DNA of 64,000 bases from Pseudoalteromonas fuliginea (GCF_000690055.1 NZ_JJNZ01000008.1:124001-188000), one strand, 5' to 3'. Numbered from the stretch's first letter, positions 1 through 10,070 are shown. Notes: a model not told the origin generated them from the letters alone. Program-made: numbers and translations.

Positions 1-979
1 GTACAAGTGCTGCTTCATCAAGCTCAGTTAACGTTGCAACTACTGGCAAACGGCCTATAAATTCAGGGATTAAGCCGTATTTAACTAAATCTTCTGGCTC
101 AACGTCTTTAAATGTTTCACTTAAAGAACGACTCGCCGCAGACTCTTTTACGCTAACGCCAAAACCGATACCGGTATTTTTATGACTACGTTGTTCAATT
201 ACTTTATCTAAGCCTGAAAACGCACCACCACAAATAAATAAGATTTTAGATGTATCTACTTGTAAAAACTCTTGCTGTGGATGTTTACGACCACCTTGCG
301 GTGGAACTGAGGCAATTGTACCTTCGATCAGTTTAAGTAGCGCCTGTTGAACGCCCTCACCCGATACGTCACGCGTAATTGATGGGTTATCTGATTTACG
401 AGAAATCTTGTCAATTTCATCGATGTATACAATACCACGTTGTGCTTTTTCAACATCGTAATCGCACTTTTGTAAAAGCTTTTGAATGATGTTTTCAACA
501 TCTTCACCTACATAACCCGCTTCGGTTAATGTAGTGGCATCGGCCATAGTAAACGGCACATCAAGTAGACGCGCTAACGTTTCTGCAAGTAATGTTTTAC
601 CACTACCAGTTGGGCCGATAAGCAAAATATTACTTTTACTTAATTCAATATCTTGCTTAGTCGATTGATTGCGCAGTCGTTTATAGTGGTTATAAACTGC
701 AACAGACAATACTTTTTTAGCATGATCTTGACCAATAACATAATCGTCTAAGTGTTTACGAATTTCTTTTGGTACAGGTAGTTTATCAGACGTGTCATGC
801 TTAGGAGCAATGTCTTTAATTTCTTCCCTGATAATATCGTTACACAACTCTACACATTCATCACAAACGTATACTGATGGGCCTGCAATTAATTTACGTA
901 CTTCATGCTGGCTTTTGCCGCAAAAAGAGCAGTATAACAATTTATTACTTTTGTCGCCGTCTGTAGGAGTGTCAGACAT
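1..979 (-). CDS. clpX: ATP-dependent Clp protease ATP-binding subunit ClpX (3' end outside window)
   Basis: ClpX is the AAA+ unfoldase that feeds substrates to the ClpP protease chamber in the cytoplasm. The first 326 residues are visible, of about 424 usual for the family. The start is the ATG at 977-979, giving [10 protein letters not shown]. An N-terminal zinc-binding domain has Cys17, Cys20, Cys39 and Cys42. The Walker A motif GPTGSGKT is at residues 122-129 and Walker B IDEID at about 186-190. The gene runs off the left edge, so the sensor-2 region cannot be judged. It lies 134 bp downstream of clpP on the same strand, the usual clpP-clpX order, with a hairpin but no T-tract terminator between them. 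Confidence 0.97.
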   Translation of the reverse strand, partial: MSDTPTDGDKSNKLLYCSFCGKSQHEVRKLIAGPSVYVCDECVELCNDIIREEIKDIAPKHDTSDKLPVPKEIRKHLDDYVIGQDHAKKVLSVAVYNHYKRLRNQSTKQDIELSKSNILLIGPTGSGKTLLAETLARLLDVPFTMADATTLTEAGYVGEDVENIIQKLLQKCDYDVEKAQRGIVYIDEIDKISRKSDNPSITRDVSGEGVQQALLKLIEGTIASVPPQGGRKHPQQEFLQVDTSKILFICGGAFSGLDKVIEQRSHKNTGIGFGVSVKESAASRSLSETFKDVEPEDLVKYGLIPEFIGRLPVVATLTELDEAALV

Positions 980-1084
980 TCAGCTACCTCATTTTATTAC
1001 GTTGGCCACCAAAACTGTTGGTGGCTATTTCAATACGCTTTAACTATACCAAAATTTATTGGTTTTCGCATAGTAACTCTAAGT

Positions 1085-1107
1085 GGTAAGCAGATAACCT
1101 GCTCACC
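1085..1107 (-). other. Hairpin in the clpP-clpX intergenic region
   Basis: A 9-bp stem with one G-U pair (GGTGAGCAG/CTGCTTACC on the minus strand) and a 5-nt loop sits directly after the clpP stop codon. No T-tract follows, so it is not a typical intrinsic terminator. It may stabilise or process the clpP-clpX transcript; that is inference. Confidence 0.4.
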
Positions 1108-1113
1108 AAGCGC

Positions 1114-1731
1114 TTACTTTTTATCGCGATTTGTAAACACTGAATCAACCAAGCCGTAATCTACAGCCTGCGAAGCACTCATAAAGTTATCACGATCAGT
1201 ATCTTTGGAAATCACATCTAACGGTTGGCCTGTATGCTCAGCCATTAAGCGATTTAGTTTGTCTTTAATAGACAGAATTTCTTTCGCATGAATTTCAAAG
1301 TCAGATGCTTGACCTTGGAAACCACCTAATGGTTGGTGAATCATCACGCGTGAATTAGGTAGGCAAAAACGCTTACCTTTAGCACCAGCAGTAAGTAAAA
1401 AAGCACCCATGCTTGCAGCCTGACCTACACATATTGTACTTACATCAGGTTTGATGAAGTTCATAGTGTCATATATAGCCATACCTGCAGTTACTGAGCC
1501 ACCTGGTGAGTTGATGTATAAAAAGATATCTTTATCAGGGTTTTCTGATTCTAAAAATAGCATTTGCGCTAAAATCAGATTTGCCATGTTGTCTTCAACT
1601 TGACCTGTTAAAAAGATAATACGCTCTTTTAATAATCTCGAATAAATATCATACGAGCGCTCGCCTTTAGGTGTTTGTTCAACAACCATAGGGACCAATG
1701 CATTTAGGGGATCTGTAATACCAGTATTCAT
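1114..1731 (-). CDS. clpP: ATP-dependent Clp protease proteolytic subunit ClpP
   Basis: ClpP forms the tetradecameric serine-protease chamber that degrades proteins unfolded by ClpX or ClpA. The 205-residue length is typical. The catalytic triad is visible as Ser107 (in GQAASMGA), His132 (in MIHQPLGG) and Asp181 (in DTDRDNFM), with the same spacing as in E. coli ClpP. The N-terminal 10-15 residues are probably a propeptide removed by autoprocessing, as in the family. The gene sits between tig and clpX on the minus strand, the conserved proteostasis cluster. A weak hairpin separates it from tig, so it probably has its own promoter. Confidence 0.98.
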   Translation of the reverse strand: MNTGITDPLNALVPMVVEQTPKGERSYDIYSRLLKERIIFLTGQVEDNMANLILAQMLFLESENPDKDIFLYINSPGGSVTAGMAIYDTMNFIKPDVSTICVGQAASMGAFLLTAGAKGKRFCLPNSRVMIHQPLGGFQGQASDFEIHAKEILSIKDKLNRLMAEHTGQPLDVISKDTDRDNFMSASQAVDYGLVDSVFTNRDKK

Positions 1732-1819
1732 ACTTATTTAATTCCTTATGCGCTTATACTTATCCTTACTATAAGAAAAGCATAATTATCGTTTTTCGCA
1801 AATTAAAGGCCAAAAACTA

Positions 1820-1864
1820 AAATGGCCCGGGCACGCTGTATAAACAGAGTAGCACGAGCCATTT
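1820..1864 (-). terminator. Hairpin after tig, possible weak terminator
   Basis: On the minus strand, shortly after the tig stop codon, an imperfect stem of about 13 bp with two mismatches (outer part AAATGGC/GCCATTT) is followed by the short T-rich stretch TTAGTTTTT. It may partly terminate tig transcription before clpP. Confidence 0.4.
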
Positions 1865-1896
1865 AATCGTTAGCGAGAGCTTAAGTCAATGACTTA

Positions 1897-3201
1897 TTAA
1901 GCACCTTGCTGTGGATTCATGATGTCATCAAATGCTTTTTCAACGTCAGTTACAACTGCTTTAGCTAAAATAGCTTCAACAGCTTGCTCTTCCATTGCTA
2001 CATTACGCATTTGCTGCATAAGTTGATCATTTGCTTTGTAGTATTCTACTACTTCAGTTGGATCTTCGTATGCAGAAGCAACTGTTGCGATTAATGCTTC
2101 AACTTTAGCATCATCAACTTTAATCTCGTTAGCTTTGATCACTTCACCTAATAAAAGGCCAGTTTTAACACGTGTTACAGCTTGCTCATGGAACAATTCA
2201 GCTGGAAGCTCAGGCATATTTTTAGCATCACCGCCAAAACGTTGAGCCGCTTGCTGACGTAGTGCATCAACTTCTTGATCAACAAGCGCTTTAGGCACTT
2301 CAATTTCGTTGTTAGCTAAAAGACCTTTGATTGCTTGGTCTTTAACACTTGCTTTAACCGCTTGGTCTAGCTCACGTGTCATGTTCTTTTTAACTTCTTC
2401 TTTAAGCGCGTCTACGCCGCCTTCTGTAACACCGAATTTAGTTGCAAACTCTTCGCTTAATTCTGGTAATTCTTGCGCTTCAACTTTTTTCACTGTGATA
2501 GTGAATTGAGCCGCTTTACCTTTTAAGTTTTCAGCGTGGTAATCATCAGGGAACGTTACATCAGCAACTACTTCTTCGCCTGCTTTTTTACCTACGATGT
2601 TATCTTCAAAACCTGGGATCATACGACCTTGACCAAGTTCTAATGGGAAGTCTTCAGCCTTGCCGCCTTCAAATACTTCACCGTCGATAGTACCTACGAA
2701 ATCAACTGTTACACGGTCGTTTTCGCCAGCAGCTGCATCAACATCAGCCCACGCTGCATGTTGCTTACGAAGTGTTTCTAGCATGTTAGCTAAATCTTCG
2801 TCAGTAACTGTTACCGCTGGTTTCTCAACAGTAATCTTATCTAAACCTTGAACTTCAACTTCAGGGTAAACTTCAAACGTTGCTGAAAACTCTAAATCTT
2901 TACCTGCTTCAAGTGATTTAGGAGCGAATGTAGGCGCGCCAGCTGGATTGATTTTTTCAGAAACGATTGCTTCGTAAAAATTACGTTGCATTACTTCGCC
3001 AGCAACTTCTTGACGAACTGCAGGGCCAAAACGCTTGTTAATTACAGATACTGGAACTTTACCAGCACGGAAACCATCTATACGCTGTGTTTTTGACAGT
3101 TGTTGTAGGCGTTTTTTTACTTCGGTCTCAACGTTCTCTGAAGGAACGGTGATAGTTATACGGCGCTCAAGGCCTTGGGTCGTCTCAACAGAAACTTGCA
3201 T
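1897..3201 (-). CDS. tig: Trigger factor, ribosome-associated chaperone and peptidyl-prolyl isomerase
   Basis: Trigger factor binds ribosomal protein L23 at the exit tunnel and shields nascent chains; it also has prolyl isomerase activity. The 434 residues match the family (432 in E. coli). The N-terminal ribosome-binding domain (about 1-115) carries the signature stretch GFRAGKVP, the core of the ribosome-docking loop. An FKBP-like domain follows at about 150-245, with [15 protein letters not shown] and [10 protein letters not shown]. The remainder is the helical C-terminal chaperone arm. It is the first gene of the tig-clpP-clpX cluster. The 375 bp upstream, up to the tRNA operon, hold no gene and should contain its promoter. 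Confidence 0.98.
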   Translation of the reverse strand: MQVSVETTQGLERRITITVPSENVETEVKKRLQQLSKTQRIDGFRAGKVPVSVINKRFGPAVRQEVAGEVMQRNFYEAIVSEKINPAGAPTFAPKSLEAGKDLEFSATFEVYPEVEVQGLDKITVEKPAVTVTDEDLANMLETLRKQHAAWADVDAAAGENDRVTVDFVGTIDGEVFEGGKAEDFPLELGQGRMIPGFEDNIVGKKAGEEVVADVTFPDDYHAENLKGKAAQFTITVKKVEAQELPELSEEFATKFGVTEGGVDALKEEVKKNMTRELDQAVKASVKDQAIKGLLANNEIEVPKALVDQEVDALRQQAAQRFGGDAKNMPELPAELFHEQAVTRVKTGLLLGEVIKANEIKVDDAKVEALIATVASAYEDPTEVVEYYKANDQLMQQMRNVAMEEQAVEAILAKAVVTDVEKAFDDIMNPQQGA

Positions 3202-3578
3202 GATTTACCTCAATATTCAATTTTGGCGATTGTTCGCCTTCCTTACAAACAAAGTGATCTGCATGAGTCTTGATAAAGTTTAAGCGGTTTTTCACACTTA
3301 AAAGCATCCGTCGCTACCATGAGATACCATTGCTGCTTTGCCCTTCGGGCACTATGTTAAACAATAGACGCGGCATTATAACCTAATATTTATGATAGTC
3401 GAGTATAGGGCGCAATTATTTGGACTAGATATGGGACTATAGAAGCTAACTGAATAAAAAACAGACTAACTAAGCGTTAGATGAAATGAAATACAAATTA
3501 TTTAATATAATTATAGGTTAACGTGTATTGATTTATAATATTAGAGGATTTTATTTACTAATCTTACTAGATAAGAAA
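3202..3578. other. Intergenic region between the tRNA operon and tig
   Basis: About 375 AT-rich bp without a credible gene. It must contain the 3' end of the tRNA precursor (minus strand) and the tig promoter. A small GCCC-TTC-GGGC hairpin lies at about 3339-3349. I found no clear intrinsic terminator for the tRNA operon here. Confidence 0.5.
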
Positions 3579-3655
3579 TGGTCGGCGATGCAGGATTTGA
3601 ACCTGCGACCCCTTGGACCCAAACCAAGTGCGCTACCAAACTGCGCTAATCGCCG
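3579..3655 (-). tRNA. tRNA-Pro (anticodon TGG), copy 1
   Basis: A 77-nt cloverleaf with encoded CCA. The anticodon stem is CTTGG/CCAAG and the loop TTTGGGT gives anticodon TGG. The acceptor stem pairs CGGCGAT with ATCGCCG, followed by ACCA. It is the last gene of a five-tRNA minus-strand operon and appears identical to the other two Pro copies. Confidence 0.97.
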
Positions 3656-3723
3656 ACATTGAAGAATTAACTTCTTTTTCATACTGAACACTTAAACTGA
3701 GAGCTTAAGACCATTTTAAGAAA

Positions 3724-3800
3724 TGGTCGGCGATGCAGGATTTGAACCTGCGACCCCTTGGACCCAAACCAAGTGCGCTACCAAACTGCGCTAATCGCCG
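3724..3800 (-). tRNA. tRNA-Pro (anticodon TGG), copy 2
   Basis: A 77-nt cloverleaf with encoded CCA, by eye identical to the copies at 3579 and 4048. It lies 68 bp upstream of copy 1 and 14 bp downstream of the tRNA-His gene in the same operon. Confidence 0.97.
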
Positions 3801-3814
3801 ATATTCGTTGTAAA

Positions 3815-3891
3815 TGGGGTGACTGATGGGGCTCGAACCCACGACAACCGGAATCACAATCCGGGGCTCTACCAACTGAGCTACAATCACC
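3815..3891 (-). tRNA. tRNA-His (anticodon GTG)
   Basis: A 77-nt gene including the extra 5' G(-1), which pairs with C73, the identity feature of tRNA-His. The anticodon stem is CCGGA/TCCGG and the loop TTGTGAT gives GTG. The CCA end is encoded. Confidence 0.97.
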
Positions 3892-3913
3892 GCTATATTT
3901 ACATGTTTTCAAA

Positions 3914-3990
<77 letters not shown>

Positions 3991-4047
3991 ATCGAAAACT
4001 TCGTAGTTTACCAATAAGCTATTCGATTATAATAAATTATAAAAAAA

Positions 4048-4124
4048 TGGTCGGCGATGCAGGATTTGAACCTGCGACCCCTTGGACCCAAACCAAGTGC
4101 GCTACCAAACTGCGCTAATCGCCG
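4048..4124 (-). tRNA. tRNA-Pro (anticodon TGG), copy 3, first gene of the tRNA operon
   Basis: A 77-nt cloverleaf identical by eye to the other two Pro genes, with encoded CCA. It is promoter-proximal: the -10 box of the operon lies about 45 bp upstream. Confidence 0.97.
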
Positions 4125-4168
4125 ATACTTACTATTGTTTGCGAGTGACCTCGTTGACAACGGGGTGC

Positions 4169-4197
4169 ATAATAGTGATTTGACGGGGTTAGGTCAA
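4169..4197 (-). promoter_or_regulatory. Sigma-70 promoter of the tRNA operon with GC-rich discriminator
   Basis: On the minus strand a -35 box TTGACC (4192-4197), a 17-nt spacer and a -10 box TATTAT (4169-4174) are followed by the GC-rich stretch GCACCCCG. A GC-rich discriminator is typical of stringently controlled stable-RNA promoters, so growth-rate and ppGpp control is inferred. Confidence 0.85.
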
Positions 4198-4476
4198 ACG
4201 TTTTTTTTATTAAATCAATCAAGTGTTCATTTTTAGTGCACAATGGTTAAATATTATAATAGAAGACTGAATTTTAAACTATTTAACCACTCAAGTACTA
4301 TATAACTTAAAAGCAACTTGGCGCTGCAATGCTTTTCTGCGAAAATAGTAGGCACATTATAAAACGAGTTAAATAAAGACTGTATTTTCTTTATTAGCAT
4401 TTTTACCCCTATTTTATTATGCATTCGTTTTTAGAGTATCGGTATCTAGTTAATTAACCCCAATTAAAGGTCACCC
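4198..4476. other. Divergent intergenic region between the tRNA operon and folD
   Basis: AT-rich DNA upstream of the divergent tRNA operon and folD, with no gene. It presumably carries the folD promoter, which I could not place with confidence. Confidence 0.4.
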
Positions 4477-5331
4477 ATGACGGCAAACATCATTGATGGT
4501 AAGGCAATCGCAAAACAAGTACGTAGCGCTGTAGCAGAACGCGTAAGTGAACGTGTAGCAAATGGTTTACGTGCACCAGGACTTGCAGTAGTACTTGTAG
4601 GACTTGATCCAGCAAGCCAAGTTTACGTTGGTTCAAAACGTAAAGCCTGTGAAGAAGTAGGTTTTATTTCTAAATCATTTGATTTACCTGCGGACACACA
4701 AGAGCAAACTCTTTTAGATTTAATTGACGAGCTAAATAATGATGCCGAAGTTGATGGAATTTTAGTGCAGTTACCACTGCCCAAAGGTCTTGATGCTGAA
4801 AAGATTTTAGAACGTATTACCCCACATAAAGATGTTGATGGATTTCATCCATATAACATTGGCCGATTAGCACAACGTATGCCTGCTCTTCGCCCATGTA
4901 CGCCAAAAGGTATTATTACATTACTTGATTCTACGGGCGTACGTTATAAAGGTATGCATGCAGTTGTCGTTGGCGCATCAAATATTGTGGGTCGTCCAAT
5001 GTCGTTAGAGCTTTTATTAGCCGGTTGTACAACCACAGTATGCCATAAGTTTACTCAAGACTTAGAAACGCATGTTCGCCGCGCTGACTTATTAGTTGTG
5101 GCTGTCGGTAAACCTGAATTTATACCTGGAGATTGGATAAAAGAAGGCGCTATAGTCATCGATGTAGGCATTAACCGTTTAGATACGGGTAAATTAGTCG
5201 GTGATGTTCAATACAGTGTGGCTGAACAAAAAGCGCATTTTATTACACCTGTACCAGGTGGCGTTGGCCCGATGACGGTCGCAAGCTTAATTGAAAACAC
5301 ACTTGAAGCGTGTGAGAAATATCACAGCTAA
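4477..5331 (+). CDS. folD: Bifunctional methylenetetrahydrofolate dehydrogenase/cyclohydrolase FolD
   Basis: FolD interconverts 5,10-methylene-THF, 5,10-methenyl-THF and 10-formyl-THF in the cytoplasm, supplying one-carbon units for purines and formyl-methionine. The 284 residues match the family. Visible signatures are the substrate region around [13 protein letters not shown] (Tyr and Lys of the active site), QLPLPKGLD, the [15 protein letters not shown] block, and the NADP-binding stretch [12 protein letters not shown]. The C-terminal signature [14 protein letters not shown] is intact. The start ATG has a GGT-type ribosome-binding site a few bases upstream (AAAGGTCACCC). It is a single-gene unit ended by a strong bidirectional terminator shared with cysS. 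Confidence 0.98.
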   Translation: MTANIIDGKAIAKQVRSAVAERVSERVANGLRAPGLAVVLVGLDPASQVYVGSKRKACEEVGFISKSFDLPADTQEQTLLDLIDELNNDAEVDGILVQLPLPKGLDAEKILERITPHKDVDGFHPYNIGRLAQRMPALRPCTPKGIITLLDSTGVRYKGMHAVVVGASNIVGRPMSLELLLAGCTTTVCHKFTQDLETHVRRADLLVVAVGKPEFIPGDWIKEGAIVIDVGINRLDTGKLVGDVQYSVAEQKAHFITPVPGGVGPMTVASLIENTLEACEKYHS

Positions 5332-5345
5332 GCTGTTAAAAAATC

Positions 5346-5377
5346 AAAAAAGGGTTGCCATTTGGCAACCCTTTTTT
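5346..5377. terminator. Bidirectional terminator between folD and cysS
   Basis: The stem AGGGTTGCC/GGCAACCCT with a 4-nt ATTT loop is flanked by an A-run on the left and a T-run on the right, so it can end both converging transcripts. Confidence 0.93.
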
Positions 5378-5403
5378 AGTTGAACGTGAATTACTTTAAA
5401 CGC

Positions 5404-6783
5404 TTACGCTTTACGCCACGTTGTTTTACCGGCTGAATCTTCAAGTATTACACCTAACGCATTAAGTGCATCACGAGCTTCATCAGCAGCAGCCCAATCT
5501 TTACTAGTACGCGCTTCATTACGTTTTACAATTAATGCTTCAATTGTCGCCACTTCGTCATCATCTTGCCCGCCTTGTAAAAAGGCTTCCGGTGCTTGTT
5601 GAGCAACACCCAAAACGTTACCAATACTGCGTAATATAAACGCAAGTTGCCCAGCTTGAACTACGTCACTTTCTTTTACGCGGTTTAACTCTTTAGCAAG
5701 TTCGAACAACACAGGTAGTGCTTCTGGTGTATTAAAGTCGTCATCCATCGCTTTTCTAAATTTAGCAACAAACTCATTGCCTTCTAAATCGCATTCTACT
5801 GGCTCAACATCACGAAGCGCTGTATAAATACGTTCAAGTGATGAACGCGCTTGGTCTAAATTTTCTTGCGAGTAATTTAATTGGCTACGGTAATGACCTG
5901 AAATTAAAAAGTAACGAACAGATTCAGCATCGTATGCTTTTAAAACTTCACGCACTGTAAAGAAATTATCTAACGACTTAGACATTTTTTCTTTATTTAC
6001 TTGTACCATGCCAGTATGTATCCATGTATTTACATACTTGCCGTTGTTTGCACAGCACGACTGGGCAATTTCGTTTTCATGATGTGGAAACTGTAAATCA
6101 GACCCCCCACCGTGAATATCAAAATGCTCACCTAAATGCTTTGAGCTCATTGCCGAACATTCAATATGCCAACCAGGACGCCCTTCTCCCCACGGTGATG
6201 ACCATGATGGTTCACCTGCTTTTGCTTTTTTCCATAACACAAAATCAAGTGGATCGTCTTTATCTTGCGCCACTTCAACGCGAGAACCTGATTGCAACAT
6301 TGTTAAATTTTGCTGAGAAAGCGCGCCATATTGCTCAAACGTTGATACATCAAACAATACATCGCCATCAGTTGCGACATAGGCATGGCCTTTTTCAATC
6401 AAGCGCTTAACCATAACGATAATTTCATCCATATGGCTTGTAACTGTTGGTTCAATATCTGGGCGTAGCATATTTAGGCTATCAAAATCTTCATGCATCG
6501 CTTTAGTCATGCGAACAGTTAAGTCGTTTATTGACTCACCATTTTCGTTCGCACGTTTAATTATTTTATCGTCGATATCTGTAATGTTACGAACATATTT
6601 TAAATCGTAACCAATATGACGTAAGTAGCGCACAATAACGTCAAAACCAACAAAAGTACGCGCGTGTCCAATATGGCAGTAATCATAAATGGTGATACCA
6701 CACACATACATGTCGATTTTTCCTTCGACCATCGGTTTAAATTGCTCTTTTTGTCGCGTGAGTGTGTTGTATATATTTACCAT
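5404..6783 (-). CDS. cysS: Cysteinyl-tRNA synthetase
   Basis: This class I synthetase charges tRNA-Cys. The 459 residues are close to the 461 of E. coli CysRS. The HIGH motif is at residues 37-40 and KMSKS at 266-270. The zinc ligands that read cysteine are present as Cys28, Cys209, His234 and Glu238, at the same numbers as in E. coli. The C-terminal DALR-type helical domain follows. The gene is divergent from ppiB and convergent with folD. Nothing unusual is seen. Confidence 0.98.
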   Translation of the reverse strand: MVNIYNTLTRQKEQFKPMVEGKIDMYVCGITIYDYCHIGHARTFVGFDVIVRYLRHIGYDLKYVRNITDIDDKIIKRANENGESINDLTVRMTKAMHEDFDSLNMLRPDIEPTVTSHMDEIIVMVKRLIEKGHAYVATDGDVLFDVSTFEQYGALSQQNLTMLQSGSRVEVAQDKDDPLDFVLWKKAKAGEPSWSSPWGEGRPGWHIECSAMSSKHLGEHFDIHGGGSDLQFPHHENEIAQSCCANNGKYVNTWIHTGMVQVNKEKMSKSLDNFFTVREVLKAYDAESVRYFLISGHYRSQLNYSQENLDQARSSLERIYTALRDVEPVECDLEGNEFVAKFRKAMDDDFNTPEALPVLFELAKELNRVKESDVVQAGQLAFILRSIGNVLGVAQQAPEAFLQGGQDDDEVATIEALIVKRNEARTSKDWAAADEARDALNALGVILEDSAGKTTWRKA

Positions 6784-6875
6784 TTACTTTGAGTCCTTGA
6801 CTATTTACTTGAACAGTTATGTTACCACTTGAAAAGCCCCTGCTCTAGCGCTTTATAACAAACCAAACATCTACT

Positions 6876-6904
6876 TTGTTAATCTTAGCCAACTACGATA
6901 AAAT
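6876..6904 (+). promoter_or_regulatory. Promoter of ppiB
   Basis: A -35 box TTGTTA (6876-6881), a 17-nt spacer and a -10 box TAAAAT (6899-6904) lie 34 bp before the ppiB ATG. The only longer in-frame start (at 6876) falls on the -35 box, which argues against it. Confidence 0.65.
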
Positions 6905-6938
6905 AGCGCCAATATTTAAACCGGATATAGGAAAACAC

Positions 6939-7430
6939 ATGGTTGTTCTACACACTAATTTTGGTGACATCACCATTAAAATGTTTGAGCAAGAAGCTCC
7001 AAACACAGTTAAAAACTTTTTAGAGTATGCAAATGCTGATTTTTTCAACGGCACTATCTTTCATCGCGTAATCGATGGTTTTATGGTTCAAGGCGGTGGT
7101 TTTGTTCCAGGTATGGAACAAAAAGAAGTAAACGACCCAATTCAGAATGAAGCTAATAACGGCCTGTCTAATAAAATAGGCACTTTAGCTATGGCACGTA
7201 CACCTGATCCTCATTCAGCTACAGCACAGTTTTTCATTAACGTGAACAACAACGACTTTTTAAACCACAGCAGCGAAACATCGCAAGGTTGGGGTTATTG
7301 TGTTTTTGCTGAAGTTGTAGAGGGCATGGACGTAGTCAATAAGATTAAAGCAGTTGCAACAGGTAGTACTGGTTTTCACCAAGACGTACCTCTTGAAGAT
7401 GTGATCATCGAAAGCGTTACTGTTAGCTAA
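6939..7430 (+). CDS. ppiB: Peptidyl-prolyl cis-trans isomerase B (cyclophilin type)
   Basis: A cytoplasmic cyclophilin that speeds proline isomerisation during folding. The protein has 163 residues and begins [16 protein letters not shown], matching the start of E. coli PpiB. The catalytic and binding motif [13 protein letters not shown] and the stretch [11 protein letters not shown] are intact. I chose the ATG at 6939 because it aligns with the family, has TAGGA upstream, and because the alternative start would overlap the promoter. There is no signal peptide, so it is the cytoplasmic rather than the periplasmic paralogue. It is followed by lpxH on the same strand, with a probable terminator between them. 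Confidence 0.96.
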   Translation: MVVLHTNFGDITIKMFEQEAPNTVKNFLEYANADFFNGTIFHRVIDGFMVQGGGFVPGMEQKEVNDPIQNEANNGLSNKIGTLAMARTPDPHSATAQFFINVNNNDFLNHSSETSQGWGYCVFAEVVEGMDVVNKIKAVATGSTGFHQDVPLEDVIIESVTVS

Positions 7431-7461
7431 TAGTACGTTTACCCACGTAATGTGGAGTATC

Positions 7462-7500
7462 AGCGGGCATTTACGCAATGTGTATACGCCCGCTTTATTT
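7462..7500 (+). terminator. Probable terminator after ppiB
   Basis: The stem AGCGGGC (7462-7468)/GCCCGCT (7488-7494) with a long loop is followed by TTATTTAT. It lies between ppiB and lpxH. Confidence 0.55.
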
Positions 7501-7519
7501 ATATCGAAAAGATTGTTCT

Positions 7520-8257
7520 ATGACTCACCAAACTTACTTTATTGCAGATTTACATCTAAGCGAAAACCGCCCCGATATTAGCGCTGCATTTTTTGACTTT
7601 TTAAATACACATATACTAAATAAAGATGTAGATGCACTTTATATTTTAGGTGATTTTTTTGAAGTTTGGGTCGGGGATGACTACATTACTGCATTAAGTA
7701 GCGATGTAGCAAAGCACCTTAAAGCAGTCAGTGATAGTGGCACTCCGGTGTATTTCATTCATGGCAATCGTGACTTCATTATACGCAAGCAATATGCAGA
7801 CATGGCCGGTATGACATTACTTGCTGAACAAACGGTCATTGATTTATATGGTACGCCAACAGTCATTTTACATGGCGACGAAATGTGTACTCAAGATACT
7901 GAGTATCAAAACTTTCGAAAAAAGAGCCGTGGTTGGTGGTGGCCAAAACTAATGCTTGCAATGCCGCTTTGGTATCGTAAAAAAATAGCGCGCAACGCTC
8001 GCGAAAAAAGTAAGTTAAGTCAAGCTGATAAACCTATCGAAATTTTAGACGTTGTCGACGACGCTGTACTTGCAACCTTTGCCAAACATAACGTTACTAA
8101 TATGATTCATGGTCATACTCACCGCCCTAATGTTCATACATATAAAATTAATGAACAAACACTTACTCGCACAGTGCTAGGTGACTGGTATACCCAAGGT
8201 TCTTATTTAGTGGTCACCCCTAAATCACAAGAGTTAATCAACACGCCTTTCGCATAA
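7520..8257 (+). CDS. lpxH: UDP-2,3-diacylglucosamine diphosphatase
   Basis: LpxH hydrolyses UDP-2,3-diacylglucosamine to lipid X, the fourth step of lipid A synthesis, at the inner face of the cytoplasmic membrane. The protein has 245 residues. Metallophosphoesterase motifs appear in order: IADLHL (Asp10, His12), ILGDFFEVWVGDD, HGNRDF, the ILHGDEMC block and HGHTHRP. The ATG at 7520 gives MTHQTYFIADLHL, matching the family start. An upstream in-frame ATG at 7478 would add 14 residues and lies inside the terminator stem, so I rejected it. The ribosome-binding site is weak. Confidence 0.95.
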   Translation: MTHQTYFIADLHLSENRPDISAAFFDFLNTHILNKDVDALYILGDFFEVWVGDDYITALSSDVAKHLKAVSDSGTPVYFIHGNRDFIIRKQYADMAGMTLLAEQTVIDLYGTPTVILHGDEMCTQDTEYQNFRKKSRGWWWPKLMLAMPLWYRKKIARNAREKSKLSQADKPIEILDVVDDAVLATFAKHNVTNMIHGHTHRPNVHTYKINEQTLTRTVLGDWYTQGSYLVVTPKSQELINTPFA

Positions 8258-8311
8258 TTTCGAATTCTGACTACTCTTGTTCAGTAAAGTTTAATAAAAG
8301 TGAGGGGCTAA

Positions 8312-9097
8312 ATGATAAAGCTGATAATTTTCATCCTAGTGACTGTTATTCCAACAAAGGCATTATGCGAGCAAACATGGCAAATTGTTACTGAGAACTT
8401 TCCCCCGTACTTTAGTAATGACTTACCTAAAAACGGCTGGCTCTATGAGATAACCCGCGCGGCCCTTATAACACAAGGTATTAATAGTGAAATAGAATTT
8501 ACCACATGGGATCGCGCTTTAAAATTATTAGAAAAAAAGAGAAAAACAGCTATTTTAGGCGCTTTTTATTCTGCAAAGCGGAATGAGGTTTTTTATTATT
8601 CTCGTCCACTTGCACGTGCCCACACTGGAATTTTTAAACGAAAAGAAAGTACAATTAATTTTGATGGCACCACTCAATCATTAGTACCTTATAGTATTGG
8701 TAAAGAAGATAGCGCTTTTATAAGCCAAGAATTCACTAGAAACACCGAATTGGCAATCACGTCCACTAAAAGCCTCCCTACTAGCTTATACTTACTGCAA
8801 CAAGGGCGTATTGATCTGGTCGCAGGCACTAAAGAGGTTGGCAAGTATTGGCTTGAGTATAGTACAGAAGTTAATTTAGATAAGAATAAAATTGAGTACT
8901 TGTTACCCGATCTTGCTACTCACAAGTTATATTTAGTTGTTTCTCAATCAAACTATAGAGCTAAAGAATATTTACAAAAGTTTAATAGGGGGATTGATGC
9001 AATAGTAGAAAACGAAAGTATTGCTGATATTATGAAAAAACATAATTTCAGCAATGAAAAAATTACTGAATACATTAATTTTTTAAAAGAAAATTAA
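8312..9097 (+). CDS. Periplasmic solute-binding protein, family 3-like (orphan)
   Basis: A 261-residue protein with an N-terminal signal peptide of about 19 residues (hydrophobic stretch LIIFILVTVI, cleavage probably near TKALCEQ). The mature part begins WQIVTENFPPYF, the typical first strand of amino-acid-type binding proteins (SBP_bac_3, PBP type II fold). It continues with the pattern WLYEITRAAL and FTTWDRAL seen in TcyA/HisJ-like proteins. No permease or ATPase gene is nearby, so it is an orphan; many such proteins in marine gammaproteobacteria have no assigned ligand. A TGAGGG ribosome-binding site precedes the ATG. Its TAA directly abuts the stop codon of the convergent miaE. Confidence 0.8.
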   Translation: MIKLIIFILVTVIPTKALCEQTWQIVTENFPPYFSNDLPKNGWLYEITRAALITQGINSEIEFTTWDRALKLLEKKRKTAILGAFYSAKRNEVFYYSRPLARAHTGIFKRKESTINFDGTTQSLVPYSIGKEDSAFISQEFTRNTELAITSTKSLPTSLYLLQQGRIDLVAGTKEVGKYWLEYSTEVNLDKNKIEYLLPDLATHKLYLVVSQSNYRAKEYLQKFNRGIDAIVENESIADIMKKHNFSNEKITEYINFLKEN

Positions 9098-9865
9098 CTA
9101 GTTTGACACTGTAGGTACGCCACTATGAAACTTAAAGTCAGTGTCAGTTGTAGAAATTAGTTCTTTTTCTTTTTCACCAAAAAAGTTCACGCGTTCGGTA
9201 ATATCAAAATCAGCTATTTCTTGCGCTAAAGTTAAATAATCTTGGTAATGACGCGCTTCTGAGCGTAATAACGAAATATAAAAATCACCTAAACATTTAT
9301 CAACATGTGGCGCAAGCTTTGCAAAACGCTCACATGAACGCGCCTCAATATAAGCGCCTACTATTAGCTTATCGACTAATGCATCAGGCTCGAATGTTTT
9401 AACATGACGAAGCATACCTTTTGCATAACGACACGGTGTAATGCTTTGATACTCTACACCGTACTCGTCCATAATTTCGAGCACTTGATAAAAGTGATGC
9501 AGCTCTTCTTTTATTAATAAAACCATTTTATCTATTAGGCCTTGCCCGTATTGTGAGCTAGATTTAGGTATTATTGATTTAGTGAGTTTATTTTTAGCCG
9601 CCAGATCGCGCCAGTTACCTTCACGCTTATAAATAAGTGCTTCAAATGGCTTTAGCCATTCAAGTAAGGCATCACTTCCCTCTTTATCAACAGCATATTT
9701 ACGTATTAAAAACATCGCACTTTGAGCCGCTTTTAATTCACAAATTAAGTGATCTATTAAAATGACTGATAGGTTTTCTTTTTTAATTGCTTGCTCCACC
9801 CATTGCTCTGGGGTGGTACACAATAAAAAGTTATTAATCGGCTCTAAAAGTTGGCTGTGTGGCAC
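9098..9865 (-). CDS. miaE: tRNA-(ms2io6A)-hydroxylase MiaE
   Basis: MiaE is a non-haem di-iron monooxygenase that hydroxylates the isopentenyl group of ms2i6A at tRNA position 37. The 255 residues fit the family. The carboxylate/histidine ligands expected for the di-iron site are visible: Glu43 (CELKAA), Glu121 and His124 (EELHHF), Glu174 (EARSCERF) and Glu203/His206 (SEARHY). The gene stands alone on the minus strand and converges end to end with the binding-protein gene, with no intergenic base and no terminator. Confidence 0.93.
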   Translation of the reverse strand: MPHSQLLEPINNFLLCTTPEQWVEQAIKKENLSVILIDHLICELKAAQSAMFLIRKYAVDKEGSDALLEWLKPFEALIYKREGNWRDLAAKNKLTKSIIPKSSSQYGQGLIDKMVLLIKEELHHFYQVLEIMDEYGVEYQSITPCRYAKGMLRHVKTFEPDALVDKLIVGAYIEARSCERFAKLAPHVDKCLGDFYISLLRSEARHYQDYLTLAQEIADFDITERVNFFGEKEKELISTTDTDFKFHSGVPTVSN

Positions 9866-10070
9866 GTTGACTGCTCATTACTAAATAAATTTGATAGACC
9901 ATTATTTTAACACGAAATTTTGCTTGGGATAAATCAAAGCCCTAACTTGCGTAAAAGTGTTAATAGCGAGTTAACTTGACTTTGCAAAATAAGTGAACCA
10001 TAACTGTACATAGACTGTATAAAAATAAACCAACCAAAACAATAATACGTTCCTTTATGGAGTAAATACT

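Noticed and set aside
6024..6410. 128-codon plus-strand frame inside cysS
   Set aside because: It is antisense to well-conserved CysRS sequence with intact motifs, and lacks a ribosome-binding site.
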